Shown one piece after another: positions 8,923-16,641 of a DNA stretch of 64,000 bases. The notes under the pieces are model-generated. The model saw only the letters and a program-made list of their open reading frames with translations. It was not told the origin of the DNA and did no database searches. The translations under genes and the position numbers were made by a program. Location: the NCBI GenBank assembly GCA_965276665.1, contig OZ255620.1, forward strand, positions 1,426,001 through 1,490,000. The letters are read 5' to 3'. Source of the DNA: CAWGJC01 sp965276665 (GTDB lineage Bacteria; Pseudomonadota; Alphaproteobacteria; Acetobacterales; Acetobacteraceae). The first letter of the stretch is position 1; the number at the start of each line of letters is the position of its first letter.

Positions 8923-9000
8923 TCAGCGCCCCGTGCGTTTGGGCGGTCTGGGGGCCTCGGCCGAGGGTCCGGTGATCACGTCGAAATCGTCCTGGCTCAT
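8923..9000 (-). CDS. 25-residue ORF coupled to DAHP synthase
   Basis: ATG 9000 is preceded on this strand by a near-perfect Shine-Dalgarno (AAGGAGG, six bases upstream). The frame encodes MSQDDFDVITGPSAEAPRPP and five more residues, and its TGA ends three bases before the GTG of the DAHP synthase. The peptide is hydrophilic, acidic at the front and basic and Pro-rich at the end. I recognise no family. The strong ribosome site here, next to a weak one for the synthase, suggests that translation of this ORF delivers ribosomes to the enzyme gene; the peptide might also have a function of its own. Confidence 0.6.
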   Translation of the reverse strand: MSQDDFDVITGPSAEAPRPPKRTGR

Positions 9001-9060
9001 AGTCGGCCTCCTTGGGGGGGGGCCGCTCCGCGTCAGGCGTGCATTCGATCTGGGATGGTC

Positions 9061-9096
9061 GCAGAAAACACGAAAGCCGCCTGGGCGGGGCGGCTT
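9061..9096 (-). terminator. Intrinsic terminator of the aromatic attenuator
   Basis: Read on the minus strand, AAGCCGCC (9096-9089) pairs perfectly with GGCGGCTT (9081-9074) across a seven-base loop and is followed by a T-rich run (TCGTGTTTTCT). It lies between the leader peptide and the 25-codon ORF. Its 5' arm GCCGCC can instead pair with GGCGGC at 9133-9128, which overlaps the leader's last codons, giving the alternative antiterminator. The next gene is a DAHP synthase. Confidence 0.8.
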
Positions 9097-9123
9097 CGGA
9101 TGTTCAGTGACTGTGCACGATCC

Positions 9124-9189
9124 TCAGGCCGCCGGGAGATACCAGCGATACCAAAATCGCGTCGTCGCGACGGTGTGTTCGAGGACCAT
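9124..9189 (-). CDS. Aromatic leader peptide (attenuator)
   Basis: ATG 9189 to TGA 9124 encodes 21 residues that end TTRFWYRWYLPAA. Five of six consecutive codons from Phe12 specify aromatic amino acids (F-W-Y-R-W-Y). This is the hallmark of ribosome-mediated attenuation: stalling at these codons when charged tRNAs for Phe, Trp or Tyr are scarce would leave GGCGGC (9133-9128) free to pair with the terminator arm. A ribosome reaching the stop codon would cover it and let the terminator form. No Shine-Dalgarno precedes the ATG; the promoter position suggests a leaderless message. The regulated gene is the class II DAHP synthase. Confidence 0.8.
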   Translation of the reverse strand: MVLEHTVATTRFWYRWYLPAA

Positions 9190-9195
9190 GCACGA

Positions 9196-9224
9196 GTTCT
9201 AGACGGCTTGCCGCTTCGGCGCAA
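9196..9224 (-). promoter_or_regulatory. Candidate sigma-70 promoter for the aro leader
   Basis: On the minus strand TTGCGC (9224-9219) and TAGAAC (9201-9196) are separated by 17 bases. The -10 box ends six bases before the leader ATG at 9189, so transcription would start at or next to the A of ATG. The -35 box matches consensus at only three of six positions, so the call is tentative. The divergent ycaQ gene starts at 9243. Confidence 0.45.
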
Positions 9225-9242
9225 GCGGGGCTTGATCGGGGG

Positions 9243-10427
9243 ATGGAACGTCTCTCCGCCCGCGCCGCACGCCGCATCGCGCTGGCCGCCCAGGGCATCG
9301 GCCGGGCGCGTCCCGCCGCGCCGTCGCGCCGCCACGTGCAGGCGATGGCGGAGCGACTCGGCGCGGTGCAGATCGACTCCGTCAACGTGCTGGTGCGCGC
9401 GCATTACATGCCGGGCTTCTCCCGCCTCGGCGCCTATCCGCGCGACGCGCTCGACGCGCTCGCCTGGGGCAGCCGGCGTGGGCGGAAGATGTTCGAATAC
9501 TGGGCGCATGAGGCCTCCCTGCTGCCTTTCGCGATGCACCCGCTGCTCCGCTGGCGGATGGATCGCGCCGCGCGCGGCGAAGGCACCTGGTCCGGCATCG
9601 CGCAATACGCGGCGGCGAACCGGCGCGCGGTCGAGGCCGCGTTCGACGAGATCCGCGCCGAGGGGGCCAAGGCGGCGGCCGATCTCGCCGAGCCGGGAAA
9701 ATCGCGCGGCAGCTGGTGGGGGTGGAGCGACGGCAAGAAGGCGCTCGAATACCTGTTCTGGAGCGGCCGTCTGACCGTCGCCGGCCGCCGCGGCAATTTC
9801 GAGCGCCTCTACGACCTGCCGGACCGCGTGCTGCCGGAGGATGTGCTTGCCGCGGCGACGCCCGCGCCCGAGGCGGCGCAGCGCCGGCTGCTCGCCATCG
9901 CCGCCCGCGCGCTCGGCATCGGCACCGGCGGCGATTTCGCCCGCTATTTCCGCCTCGGGCCGGAGGTCAAGCCGCTGATCGCCGAACTGGCGGAAGCGGG
10001 CGAGCTCATCCCCGTCACCGTCACCGGCTGGGATCGTCCCGCCTATCTCCACCGCGATGCCGTCCGGCCCCGCGCGGCCGGGTCCGCCGCCCTCGTCTCC
10101 CCGTTCGACCCGCTGCTCTGGGAGCGCGACCGCGCCGAGCGCCTGTTCGGCTTCCGCTACCGGATCGAGATCTATGTTCCGGCCCACAAGCGCGAGCACG
10201 GCTATTACGTGCTCCCCTTCCTGATGGAGGACCGCTTCGTCGCCCGCCTCGACCTCAAGGCCGACCGCGCGGCCAGTGTGCTCCGCGTGGTCTCGGCGCA
10301 TCGCGAAGCGCCGGCGGAGCCGGGTTCTGTGCTCCTGGCGTTGATCCCCGAGCTGGACTTGATGGCCGCGTGGCTTGGGTTGGAGGCGTTGGATCTGGGG
10401 AAGCTTGAAACCTGGTTGAGAAAGTAA
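9243..10427 (+). CDS. ycaQ: YcaQ-type DNA glycosylase (HTH_42 winged-helix protein)
   Basis: This 394-residue protein belongs to the AlkX/YcaQ family, which unhooks interstrand crosslinks and removes bulky N-alkyl lesions. The catalytic QxD motif is seen as Q43-I-D45 in RLGAVQIDSVNVLVRAHYM. The family-specific HEASLLPFAMHPL and FEYWAH stretches follow, then winged-helix repeats (WWGWSDGKKALEYLFWSGRLTVAGRRGNF, split here by motif only) and the C-terminal SPFDPLLWERDRAERLFGF block. Length agrees with the family. It is transcribed divergently from the aromatic leader with only about 50 bp between, and its stop codon TAA runs straight into a palindromic repeat. Confidence 0.88.
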   Translation: MERLSARAARRIALAAQGIGRARPAAPSRRHVQAMAERLGAVQIDSVNVLVRAHYMPGFSRLGAYPRDALDALAWGSRRGRKMFEYWAHEASLLPFAMHPLLRWRMDRAARGEGTWSGIAQYAAANRRAVEAAFDEIRAEGAKAAADLAEPGKSRGSWWGWSDGKKALEYLFWSGRLTVAGRRGNFERLYDLPDRVLPEDVLAAATPAPEAAQRRLLAIAARALGIGTGGDFARYFRLGPEVKPLIAELAEAGELIPVTVTGWDRPAYLHRDAVRPRAAGSAALVSPFDPLLWERDRAERLFGFRYRIEIYVPAHKREHGYYVLPFLMEDRFVARLDLKADRAASVLRVVSAHREAPAEPGSVLLALIPELDLMAAWLGLEALDLGKLETWLRK

Positions 10428-10480
10428 GGCCAGGGGCGCTGCCCCTGGACCCCGCTGGGGGCAACGGCCCCCAGACCCCG
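10428..10480. repeat. Intergenic palindromic repeat, short copy
   Basis: This 53-bp copy begins on the base after the ycaQ stop and reaches the APH-gene stop (10483). It consists of GGCCAGGGGCGCTGCCCCTGG and GGGGGCAACGGCCCCC hairpins, the left half of the larger class-B elements. It probably acts as a two-way transcript end between convergent genes. Confidence 0.75.
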
Positions 10481-10482
10481 AT

Positions 10483-11433
10483 TCAGGGTTCGAGGATCGC
10501 GCGGATCATTGTTTGGCTGTCGGCGATCAGCGATTCGCCGGCCTGGGGGCGCGTCAGGAAATCCAGCCAGGAGAAGAGATCGGCGAGGCGCGCCACGCGC
10601 TGCCAGCCTGGCGCGGGCCGAAATCCTTGCTCGATCCCGGCAATGAAGTCGGGCGCCGCGGGCGGGCGAAGCAGATGGCCGAGGTCGAAAGCCGGGCCGC
10701 CCGCGAAAGCGAACTCCCAGTCGAGCACCGCCGCCACGGCCCCGTCGCGTACGAGGAGGTTCGCCGGATCGTAATCGGCATGGGTGAGCGTGGCCTCCAT
10801 CGCCCAATCCGCGTCGAGACGATGGCCGTCGCGCGCCACCGCCTCCGCCAGCGCGGCGCACAACGCCGGCCCGAGGCGGCCGGGGCCGATGCCGGCCACC
10901 CAATGCGCGACATATCCGGCGAGCCCGGCTCCGCCGAGCGGGATCGGCGTCGCCACCGCAAGCGCCGCGTCGAGAAACCCGCTTCGGGAAAAGCGCACCG
11001 CCCGCAGGCGGGCGAGCGTTGCGCCGACCGAACGCCCGAGGCGCTCGGCATCGCCGCCCCCGGCAAACGCCTGATCGAGCCGCTCGCCCTCGACGAATTC
11101 GAGCACCGCCCATGGCGCCGGCACGCGGCCATCCGCCGGACCGGCAGCAAGCACCGCCGGCACCGGCACGATCTCGTGGAGACGGCGCAGCAGCGCGATC
11201 TCCTTGGCCGCCTCCACCGGCTTGCGCTGCCACAGACGCAGCACCGCCGTCGCCCGCGCGGCACCAGCAAGATCGACCTGGATATTGCTGTTGCCGAGAC
11301 CGCCCGACAGCACCGCCATCCCGACCACCCGCGCGCCGGGCAGCGCCTGCCGCACCAGCGCCTCGGCGATCTCGGGCGACGGCACCAGCGGCGGTTCCGA
11401 GCGTTGCCAGGTTTCGCGCATCGACGCCTGCAT
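10483..11433 (-). CDS. APH-family phosphotransferase
   Basis: The protein has the aminoglycoside phosphotransferase/choline kinase fold. A nucleotide loop SGGLGNSNIQV is followed by the catalytic loop THADYDPANLLV (catalytic Asp, metal-binding Asn) and the DWEFAFAGGPAFDLGHLL motif, all intact. Such stand-alone proteins phosphorylate small hydroxyl compounds such as homoserine, sugars or antibiotics; the substrate here cannot be assigned. The start is uncertain: TTG 11454, ATG 11433 and ATG 11421 are in frame, and the divergent YjbQ gene begins at 11466. I chose ATG 11433. The gene converges on ycaQ with a palindromic repeat between the stops. Confidence 0.75.
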   Translation of the reverse strand: MQASMRETWQRSEPPLVPSPEIAEALVRQALPGARVVGMAVLSGGLGNSNIQVDLAGAARATAVLRLWQRKPVEAAKEIALLRRLHEIVPVPAVLAAGPADGRVPAPWAVLEFVEGERLDQAFAGGGDAERLGRSVGATLARLRAVRFSRSGFLDAALAVATPIPLGGAGLAGYVAHWVAGIGPGRLGPALCAALAEAVARDGHRLDADWAMEATLTHADYDPANLLVRDGAVAAVLDWEFAFAGGPAFDLGHLLRPPAAPDFIAGIEQGFRPAPGWQRVARLADLFSWLDFLTRPQAGESLIADSQTMIRAILEP

Positions 11434-11465
11434 CCTCCGCCCCACCCAGTCCAAGGAAGATTCCC

Positions 11466-11888
11466 ATGAAACAGGACGTCACGGAATACGTGCTGACGAC
11501 CCGCGGTCAGGGACTGGTCTCGATCACCGGCGCGGTCTGCGCCTGGGCGGAAAGCGCCGGCATCGGCACCGGCCTGCTCACCATCTGGTGCCGGCACACC
11601 TCCGCCTCGCTACTGGTGCAGGAAAACGCGGATCCGGACGTGCAGGCCGATCTCGAGACCTTCCTCCGCCGCCTCGTGCCCGAGGGCGATCTCTACAAAC
11701 ATGCCGATGAAGGGCCCGACGACATGCCCGCCCATATCCGCGCCGCGCTGACGCTGACCCAGCTCTCGATCCCGGTGCTGCGCGGCCGGCCAGTGCTGGG
11801 CACCTGGCAGGGCATCTATCTCTGGGAGCACCGCGCCGCGCCGCACCGCCGGCGCCTGACCCTGCACGTGATCGGCGAGGAGGGTTGA
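11466..11888 (+). CDS. YjbQ family protein (secondary thiamine-phosphate synthase-like)
   Basis: This 140-residue protein covers the whole UPF0047/YjbQ fold. Conserved segments are visible: GLLTIWCRHTSASLLVQENADPD with His/Cys near residues 43-44, HADEGPDDMPAHIRAAL, and the C-terminal LGTWQGIYLWEHR. Some members have weak thiamine-phosphate synthase activity in complementation tests; the physiological role remains open. The start is supported by AAGGAAG eight bases upstream of ATG 11466. It is followed by cutC on the same strand after 50 bp, so they may share a transcript. Confidence 0.85.
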   Translation: MKQDVTEYVLTTRGQGLVSITGAVCAWAESAGIGTGLLTIWCRHTSASLLVQENADPDVQADLETFLRRLVPEGDLYKHADEGPDDMPAHIRAALTLTQLSIPVLRGRPVLGTWQGIYLWEHRAAPHRRRLTLHVIGEEG

Positions 11889-11938
11889 GCGCGCGCGCCG
11901 CATCGCCTATCGCTCGCGCGCATTTCCGGAGCGCGCCC

Positions 11939-12706
11939 ATGCCTGAGCTGACGCCCATGCCTGAATTGACTATCGAGATTTGTGTCGAAGGCACGGACGG
12001 CCTGCTCGCGGCACAGGAAGCCGGCGCCGATCGTGTCGAGCTCTGCGCGAGCCTGGTCGAGGGCGGCATCACGCCCAGCCTCGGCGTGGTGCGCGCGGCG
12101 CGGCAGCGCGCCCGCATTCCGTTCAACGTCATCGTCCGTCCGCGCGGCGGCGACTTCCTCTATTCCGAGGCGGAGCATGCGGCGATGCTCGACGACGTCT
12201 CCGCCTTGCGCGACCTCGGCGCATCCGGCGCCGTCATCGGCTGCCTGACGCCGGAGGGCGACATCGACGAGGCGCGCACCGCAGCACTCGTCGCCGCCGC
12301 GCGGCCCCTCACCGTCACCTGCCACCGCGCCTTTGACATGACGCGCGACCCGGCGGCGGCGCTCGAGGTGTTGATCCGCTGCGGCGTCGACCGCGTGCTG
12401 ACGAGCGGCCAGCAGGTCGATGCGGTGGACGGAATCCCGCTGCTGAAATCGCTGCACGAGCAGGCGGCAGCGCGGATTATCATCATGGCATGCGGCTCGC
12501 TTTCCGAGCAGAGCATCGCGCGGGTGCGCCGCGAGACCGGCGTGAAGGAGATGCATTTCTCGGCGCTGAAGGAGACGCCGAGCCCGATGCGCTTCCGCAA
12601 TCCGGCGCTCGTGATGGGCGGCGCCGACCCGGAGCGCGAATATCGCCTGCCGGTCACCGATACCGAACGCGTCGCCCGCACCATCCGGGCCGCTCGCGCC
12701 GGGTGA
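11939..12706 (+). CDS. cutC: CutC family protein
   Basis: This TIM-barrel protein of about 255 residues matches CutC throughout. It shows IEICVEGTDGLLAAQEAGADRVELC at the N terminus (listed by its parts), PFNVIVRPRGGDFLYSE, ITVTCHRAFDMT-like sequence and GVDRVLTSGQ. CutC was first linked to copper homeostasis, but later work questions a direct copper role. ATG 11939 has CCGGAG at a good distance; a second ATG (11957) six codons later is possible because MPELT is duplicated at the N terminus. The stop codon lies inside a 17-bp near-direct repeat (12701-12717 and 12725-12741). Confidence 0.88.
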   Translation: MPELTPMPELTIEICVEGTDGLLAAQEAGADRVELCASLVEGGITPSLGVVRAARQRARIPFNVIVRPRGGDFLYSEAEHAAMLDDVSALRDLGASGAVIGCLTPEGDIDEARTAALVAAARPLTVTCHRAFDMTRDPAAALEVLIRCGVDRVLTSGQQVDAVDGIPLLKSLHEQAAARIIIMACGSLSEQSIARVRRETGVKEMHFSALKETPSPMRFRNPALVMGGADPEREYRLPVTDTERVARTIRAARAG

Positions 12707-12812
12707 TTGCCGCGCCGGCGGCGCGGGTGATTGCTGCGCCGCAACCATGCGTCTAGCATGACGGGCTGATGACCGTGCCGGGCAAAACTGTCCGGCGCAG
12801 CAGGAGGCTTGC

Positions 12813-15800
12813 ATGGCAGCGCGCTACCGCATCGGCTTCGACATCGGCGGCACCTTCACCGATTTCATCCTGCTCGACGCGGCGCAATCGACGATCCGGC
12901 TGCACAAATGCCTCACCACGCCGCAGGATCCGTCGGTCGGCGCGCTCGCCGGCCTCGCCGAGCTGGTGCAGGCGGCGGGGTTGACGCTCGCGGATGTCGG
13001 CGAGATCGTGCACGGCACCACGCTCGTCACCAACGCGCTGATCGAGCGCAGCGGCGCGCGGCTCGGGCTGATCACCACCGAAGGCTTCCGCGACATCCTC
13101 GAGATGGGCACCGAGCAGCGCTACGACATCTACGATCTGTTCCTGCAATACCCGGATCCGCTGGTGCCTCGCCGTCGCCGGCTCGAAGTCGCCGAGCGGC
13201 TGGACCGCGACGGCAACGTGGTCACGCCGCTCGACATTGAGGCGGCGGTCGCCGCGGCGGCGCGCCTGGTGGCGGATGGCTGCGAGGCGGTCGCGATCTG
13301 CTTCCTGCACGCCTATCAGAACGCCGCGCACGAGCAGCAGGCGGCCGCCGCGATCCGCGCGCGCTTCCCTGATCTCGCGGTCTCGCTCTCCTCGGACGTG
13401 GTGGCCGAGCTCTGGGAGTATCAGCGCTGCGTGACCACTTGCGCGAACGCCTATGTGCAGCCGCTGATGGACCGCTATCTGCAGCGCATCGAGCGCGACC
13501 TGCATGCGCGCGGCTTCGCCGGCCGGTTGCAATTGATGCATTCCGCGGGCGGGCTGCTAGGCCCCGATGTCGCGCGCGCCTACCCGATCCGCCTGCTGGA
13601 AAGCGGGCCGGCGGGCGGCGGCCTCGCCACCGCCTATTTCGGCGCGATGGCCGGGCATGCGAGCGTCATCAGCTTCGACATGGGCGGCACCACGGCGAAG
13701 GCCTGCCTGATCGAGGACGGCCGCGCCGAGATCGCCGCCGAGATGGAAGCGGCGCGCGTGCACCGCTTCAAGCGCGGCTCCGGCCTGCCGATCAAGGCGC
13801 CGGTGATCGACATGATCGAGATCGGCGCCGGCGGCGGCTCGATCGCGGCGATCGACGAGGTCGGGCTGCTGAAGGTCGGGCCGCATTCGGCCGGCGCCGA
13901 TCCCGGCCCCGCCTGCTACGGGCGCGGCGGCGCCGAGCCGACCGTGACCGACGCCAATCTGCTGCTCGGCTATTATGATCCCGGCTTCTTCCTTGGCGGC
14001 CGGATGACGCTCGATCTCGCGGCGGCGGAGCGCGCGCTCGGGGCACTCGGCGAGAAGCTCGGTCTCTCGGCGATCGACACCGCCTGGGGCATCCACCGCG
14101 TGGTGACCGAGAGCATGGCGGCGGCGGCGCGCATCCACATCGTCGAGAAGGGCCGCGATCCGCGGCGTTTCGCGATGGTGGGCTTCGGCGGCGCCGGGCC
14201 GGCGCATGCCGGCGGCGTCGCGCGCGCGCTCGGCGTCGCTGAGTTGCTGATCCCGCCCGCCTCGGGCGCCGCCTCGGCGCTCGGCTTCCTGTCCGCCCCG
14301 CCCTCCTTCGAGGTGGTGCGCTCGCACCCGATGCTGATCGAGGCGGAAGGCGCGGCCGCGGCGATCGAGGCGGTGCTCGCCGCGCTCGAGGCCGATGCGC
14401 GGGCGCGGCTCGCGGCAGGCGGCGTCGCGGAATCCGATGTCAGCATCGAGCGTTCCGCCGATATGCGTCTGGCCGGGCAGTTGCACGAGATCAATGTGCG
14501 CCTGCCGGATGGCGCGATCGACGCGGCGGCGCTGCCGCTCATCCTGGCGGCGTTCCAGACCGCCTATGCCGCGCGCTACACCTCGGTCTACGCCGGCGTC
14601 GCGGTGCAGGCGATCAGCTTCCGCGTACGCGCCAGCGGCCGCGCGCCCGCGCTCACCGTCGAGCAGGCGGAGCTCGCCGGCGGCGGCGCGGCGCGGAAGG
14701 GCATGCGGCGCGCCTGGTTCGGCGAGGGTTTCGTCGACACGCCGGTCTATGACCGCTACGCGCTCGGCGCGGGGGCCGACATCACCGGTCCCGCGATCAT
14801 CGAGGAACGCGAGGCCACCACCATCATCGGCCCCGGCGACCGGATCTCGATCGACGCCTCCGGCATGATGCGCATCGCCATCGCCGGCGTCGCAGCCGCC
14901 GCCGCGCGCATCACCGCGGACACCTCGCTCGACATCGCGCGGGAGATGATCGAGGCGGATCCGGTCTCGCTCGAGATCATGTGGAGCCGGCTCGTCACCG
15001 TGGTCGAGGAGATGTGGCACACGATCTGCCGCACCGCCTTCAGCCTGATCGTCTCCGAGGCGCAGGATTTCGGCTGCGAGATGCTCGACCCGGATGGCGA
15101 GAGCCTCGCGCATTCGCCGCGCTCGATGCCGGTGTTCAACCTGACCCTGCCGCGCGCGGTCAAGGCGCTGCTCGCCAGATATCCCGCCGAGACGCTGACG
15201 CCGGGCGACGTGCTGATCACCAACGACCCGTGGCTCTGCGCCGGGCACCTGTTCGACATCGCGGTGGTGACGCCGGTGTTCCGCGACGGGCGGGTCGTGG
15301 CGCTGATGGGGACGGTCGGCCATGTCGGCGATATCGGCGGCATCAAGGATTCGCTCTCCGCCCGCGAGATCTACGACGAGGGTCTGCAGATCCCGCCGAT
15401 GAAGCTCGCGCGCGACGGCGTGATGAACGAGGATCTCGTCGCGCTGATCGCCGAGAACGTGCGCAAGCCGCAGGAAGTGCTCGGCGACATCCATGCCTTC
15501 ATCGCCGCCAATGCGTTGGGCGCGGAACGGCTCGCCGCCTTCATGGACGATTACGGCATGCACGATCTGCGCGCGCTCGCCGCGGTGGTGCAGACGCGCG
15601 CCGAACGCGCGATGCGAGAGGCGATCCGCGCGTTGCCGGACGGGGAATACCACTCCGAAATCTGGAACAACCCGCTCGGCGAGAAGCTGCGCTATCCGCT
15701 CAAGGTCACGGTCAAGGACGACACGATCGCGCTCGATTTCGCGGGCGTTCCGGCGCAGCGCGACCGCGGCGGCTTTAACTGCACCTACAACTACACCGCC

Positions 15801-16628
15801 GCGCACGCGACCTATCCGCTGAAATGCATGCTGAGCCCGGAGGTGCGGAGCAATGCCGGCTGCTATCGCCCGTTCACCGTCTCTGTGCCCGAGCGCTCCA
15901 TCCTGAATTGCGCGAAGCCGGCCTCGGTGAACATCCGCACCCGCACCGGCTGGTATATCGCGCCCAACGTGTTCCGCGCGCTGGCCGAGGCCGCGCCCAG
16001 CCAGGTGCAGGCCTATACCGGTCTGCCGAAATCCATTGGCATATACGGGCAGGACAAGACCGGCGCAATCTACGCCGATCATTACTTCATGGGCGGCGGC
16101 CAGGGCGGCTCGGCGCGCAGCGACGGCAAATCGGCGCTGCTCTGGCCGACCTCGGCGGCCAACACCTCGATCGAGTTGCTCGAAACCCGCGCGCCGATCC
16201 TGGTGCTGGAGAAATCCCTGGTCGCCGATTCCGGCGGCCCCGGCCGGCATCGCGGCGGCCTCGGCGTGCGCACGCGGCTCCGCAAGCTCTACGAGGACGG
16301 GCTGCCGACGCTCGCCACCGTCTATCCCGAAGGCGTCGGCATCGAGACGCCCGGCCTGTTCGGCGGCAATGCCGGCGGCAGCGTGCGCGGCGTGGTGCTC
16401 GACGCGAAGGGCGACGTCACCGAGGATGTCGGCACCGGCAAGCTCGTGGTGATGACGCGCACCGACCAGGTGGTCGAGGTGCAGCTGGGCGGGGGCGCCG
16501 GTTATGGCGATCCGCGCGAACGGGCCCGCAGCGATGTCAAGCGGGACGTGGCGGAAGGCTATGTCGGCGACGCGGCGGCCGCCGCGTCTTATGGGTTCCG
16601 CCCCGGCGCCGCGCAAGCGGCGGAATGA
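12813..16628 (+). CDS. Fused hydantoinase/oxoprolinase (HyuA-HyuB)
   Basis: This 1271-residue cytosolic enzyme joins both subunits of the ATP-dependent hydantoinase/5-oxoprolinase family. The N-terminal HyuA half (about 1-690) opens with the phosphate-binding IGFDIGGTFTDF and has VHGTTLVTNALIER and the second ATP motif SFDMGGTTAKACLIEDG. The HyuB half (about 715-1255) begins DPVSLEIMWSRLVTVVEEM and carries ITNDPWLCAGHLFDI, GHVGDIGG and the C-terminal GGAGYGDPRER. This is the eukaryote-like arrangement of 5-oxoprolinase; in many bacteria the halves are separate. A GGAGG site precedes ATG 12813. It heads an operon with a peptide-type ABC importer starting 13 bases later, so its substrate is probably an imported cyclic amide such as 5-oxoproline or a hydantoin. 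The exact substrate is inferred. Confidence 0.88.
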   Translation: MAARYRIGFDIGGTFTDFILLDAAQSTIRLHKCLTTPQDPSVGALAGLAELVQAAGLTLADVGEIVHGTTLVTNALIERSGARLGLITTEGFRDILEMGTEQRYDIYDLFLQYPDPLVPRRRRLEVAERLDRDGNVVTPLDIEAAVAAAARLVADGCEAVAICFLHAYQNAAHEQQAAAAIRARFPDLAVSLSSDVVAELWEYQRCVTTCANAYVQPLMDRYLQRIERDLHARGFAGRLQLMHSAGGLLGPDVARAYPIRLLESGPAGGGLATAYFGAMAGHASVISFDMGGTTAKACLIEDGRAEIAAEMEAARVHRFKRGSGLPIKAPVIDMIEIGAGGGSIAAIDEVGLLKVGPHSAGADPGPACYGRGGAEPTVTDANLLLGYYDPGFFLGGRMTLDLAAAERALGALGEKLGLSAIDTAWGIHRVVTESMAAAARIHIVEKGRDPRRFAMVGFGGAGPAHAGGVARALGVAELLIPPASGAASALGFLSAPPSFEVVRSHPMLIEAEGAAAAIEAVLAALEADARARLAAGGVAESDVSIERSADMRLAGQLHEINVRLPDGAIDAAALPLILAAFQTAYAARYTSVYAGVAVQAISFRVRASGRAPALTVEQAELAGGGAARKGMRRAWFGEGFVDTPVYDRYALGAGADITGPAIIEEREATTIIGPGDRISIDASGMMRIAIAGVAAAAARITADTSLDIAREMIEADPVSLEIMWSRLVTVVEEMWHTICRTAFSLIVSEAQDFGCEMLDPDGESLAHSPRSMPVFNLTLPRAVKALLARYPAETLTPGDVLITNDPWLCAGHLFDIAVVTPVFRDGRVVALMGTVGHVGDIGGIKDSLSAREIYDEGLQIPPMKLARDGVMNEDLVALIAENVRKPQEVLGDIHAFIAANALGAERLAAFMDDYGMHDLRALAAVVQTRAERAMREAIRALPDGEYHSEIWNNPLGEKLRYPLKVTVKDDTIALDFAGVPAQRDRGGFNCTYNYTAAHATYPLKCMLSPEVRSNAGCYRPFTVSVPERSILNCAKPASVNIRTRTGWYIAPNVFRALAEAAPSQVQAYTGLPKSIGIYGQDKTGAIYADHYFMGGGQGGSARSDGKSALLWPTSAANTSIELLETRAPILVLEKSLVADSGGPGRHRGGLGVRTRLRKLYEDGLPTLATVYPEGVGIETPGLFGGNAGGSVRGVVLDAKGDVTEDVGTGKLVVMTRTDQVVEVQLGGGAGYGDPRERARSDVKRDVAEGYVGDAAAAASYGFRPGAAQAAE

Positions 16629-16641
16629 ACAGGAGCGCAGG

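Noticed and set aside
12701..12741. 17-bp direct repeat at the cutC stop codon
   Set aside because: Only two units, with no flanking element or regulatory logic; probably local slippage.
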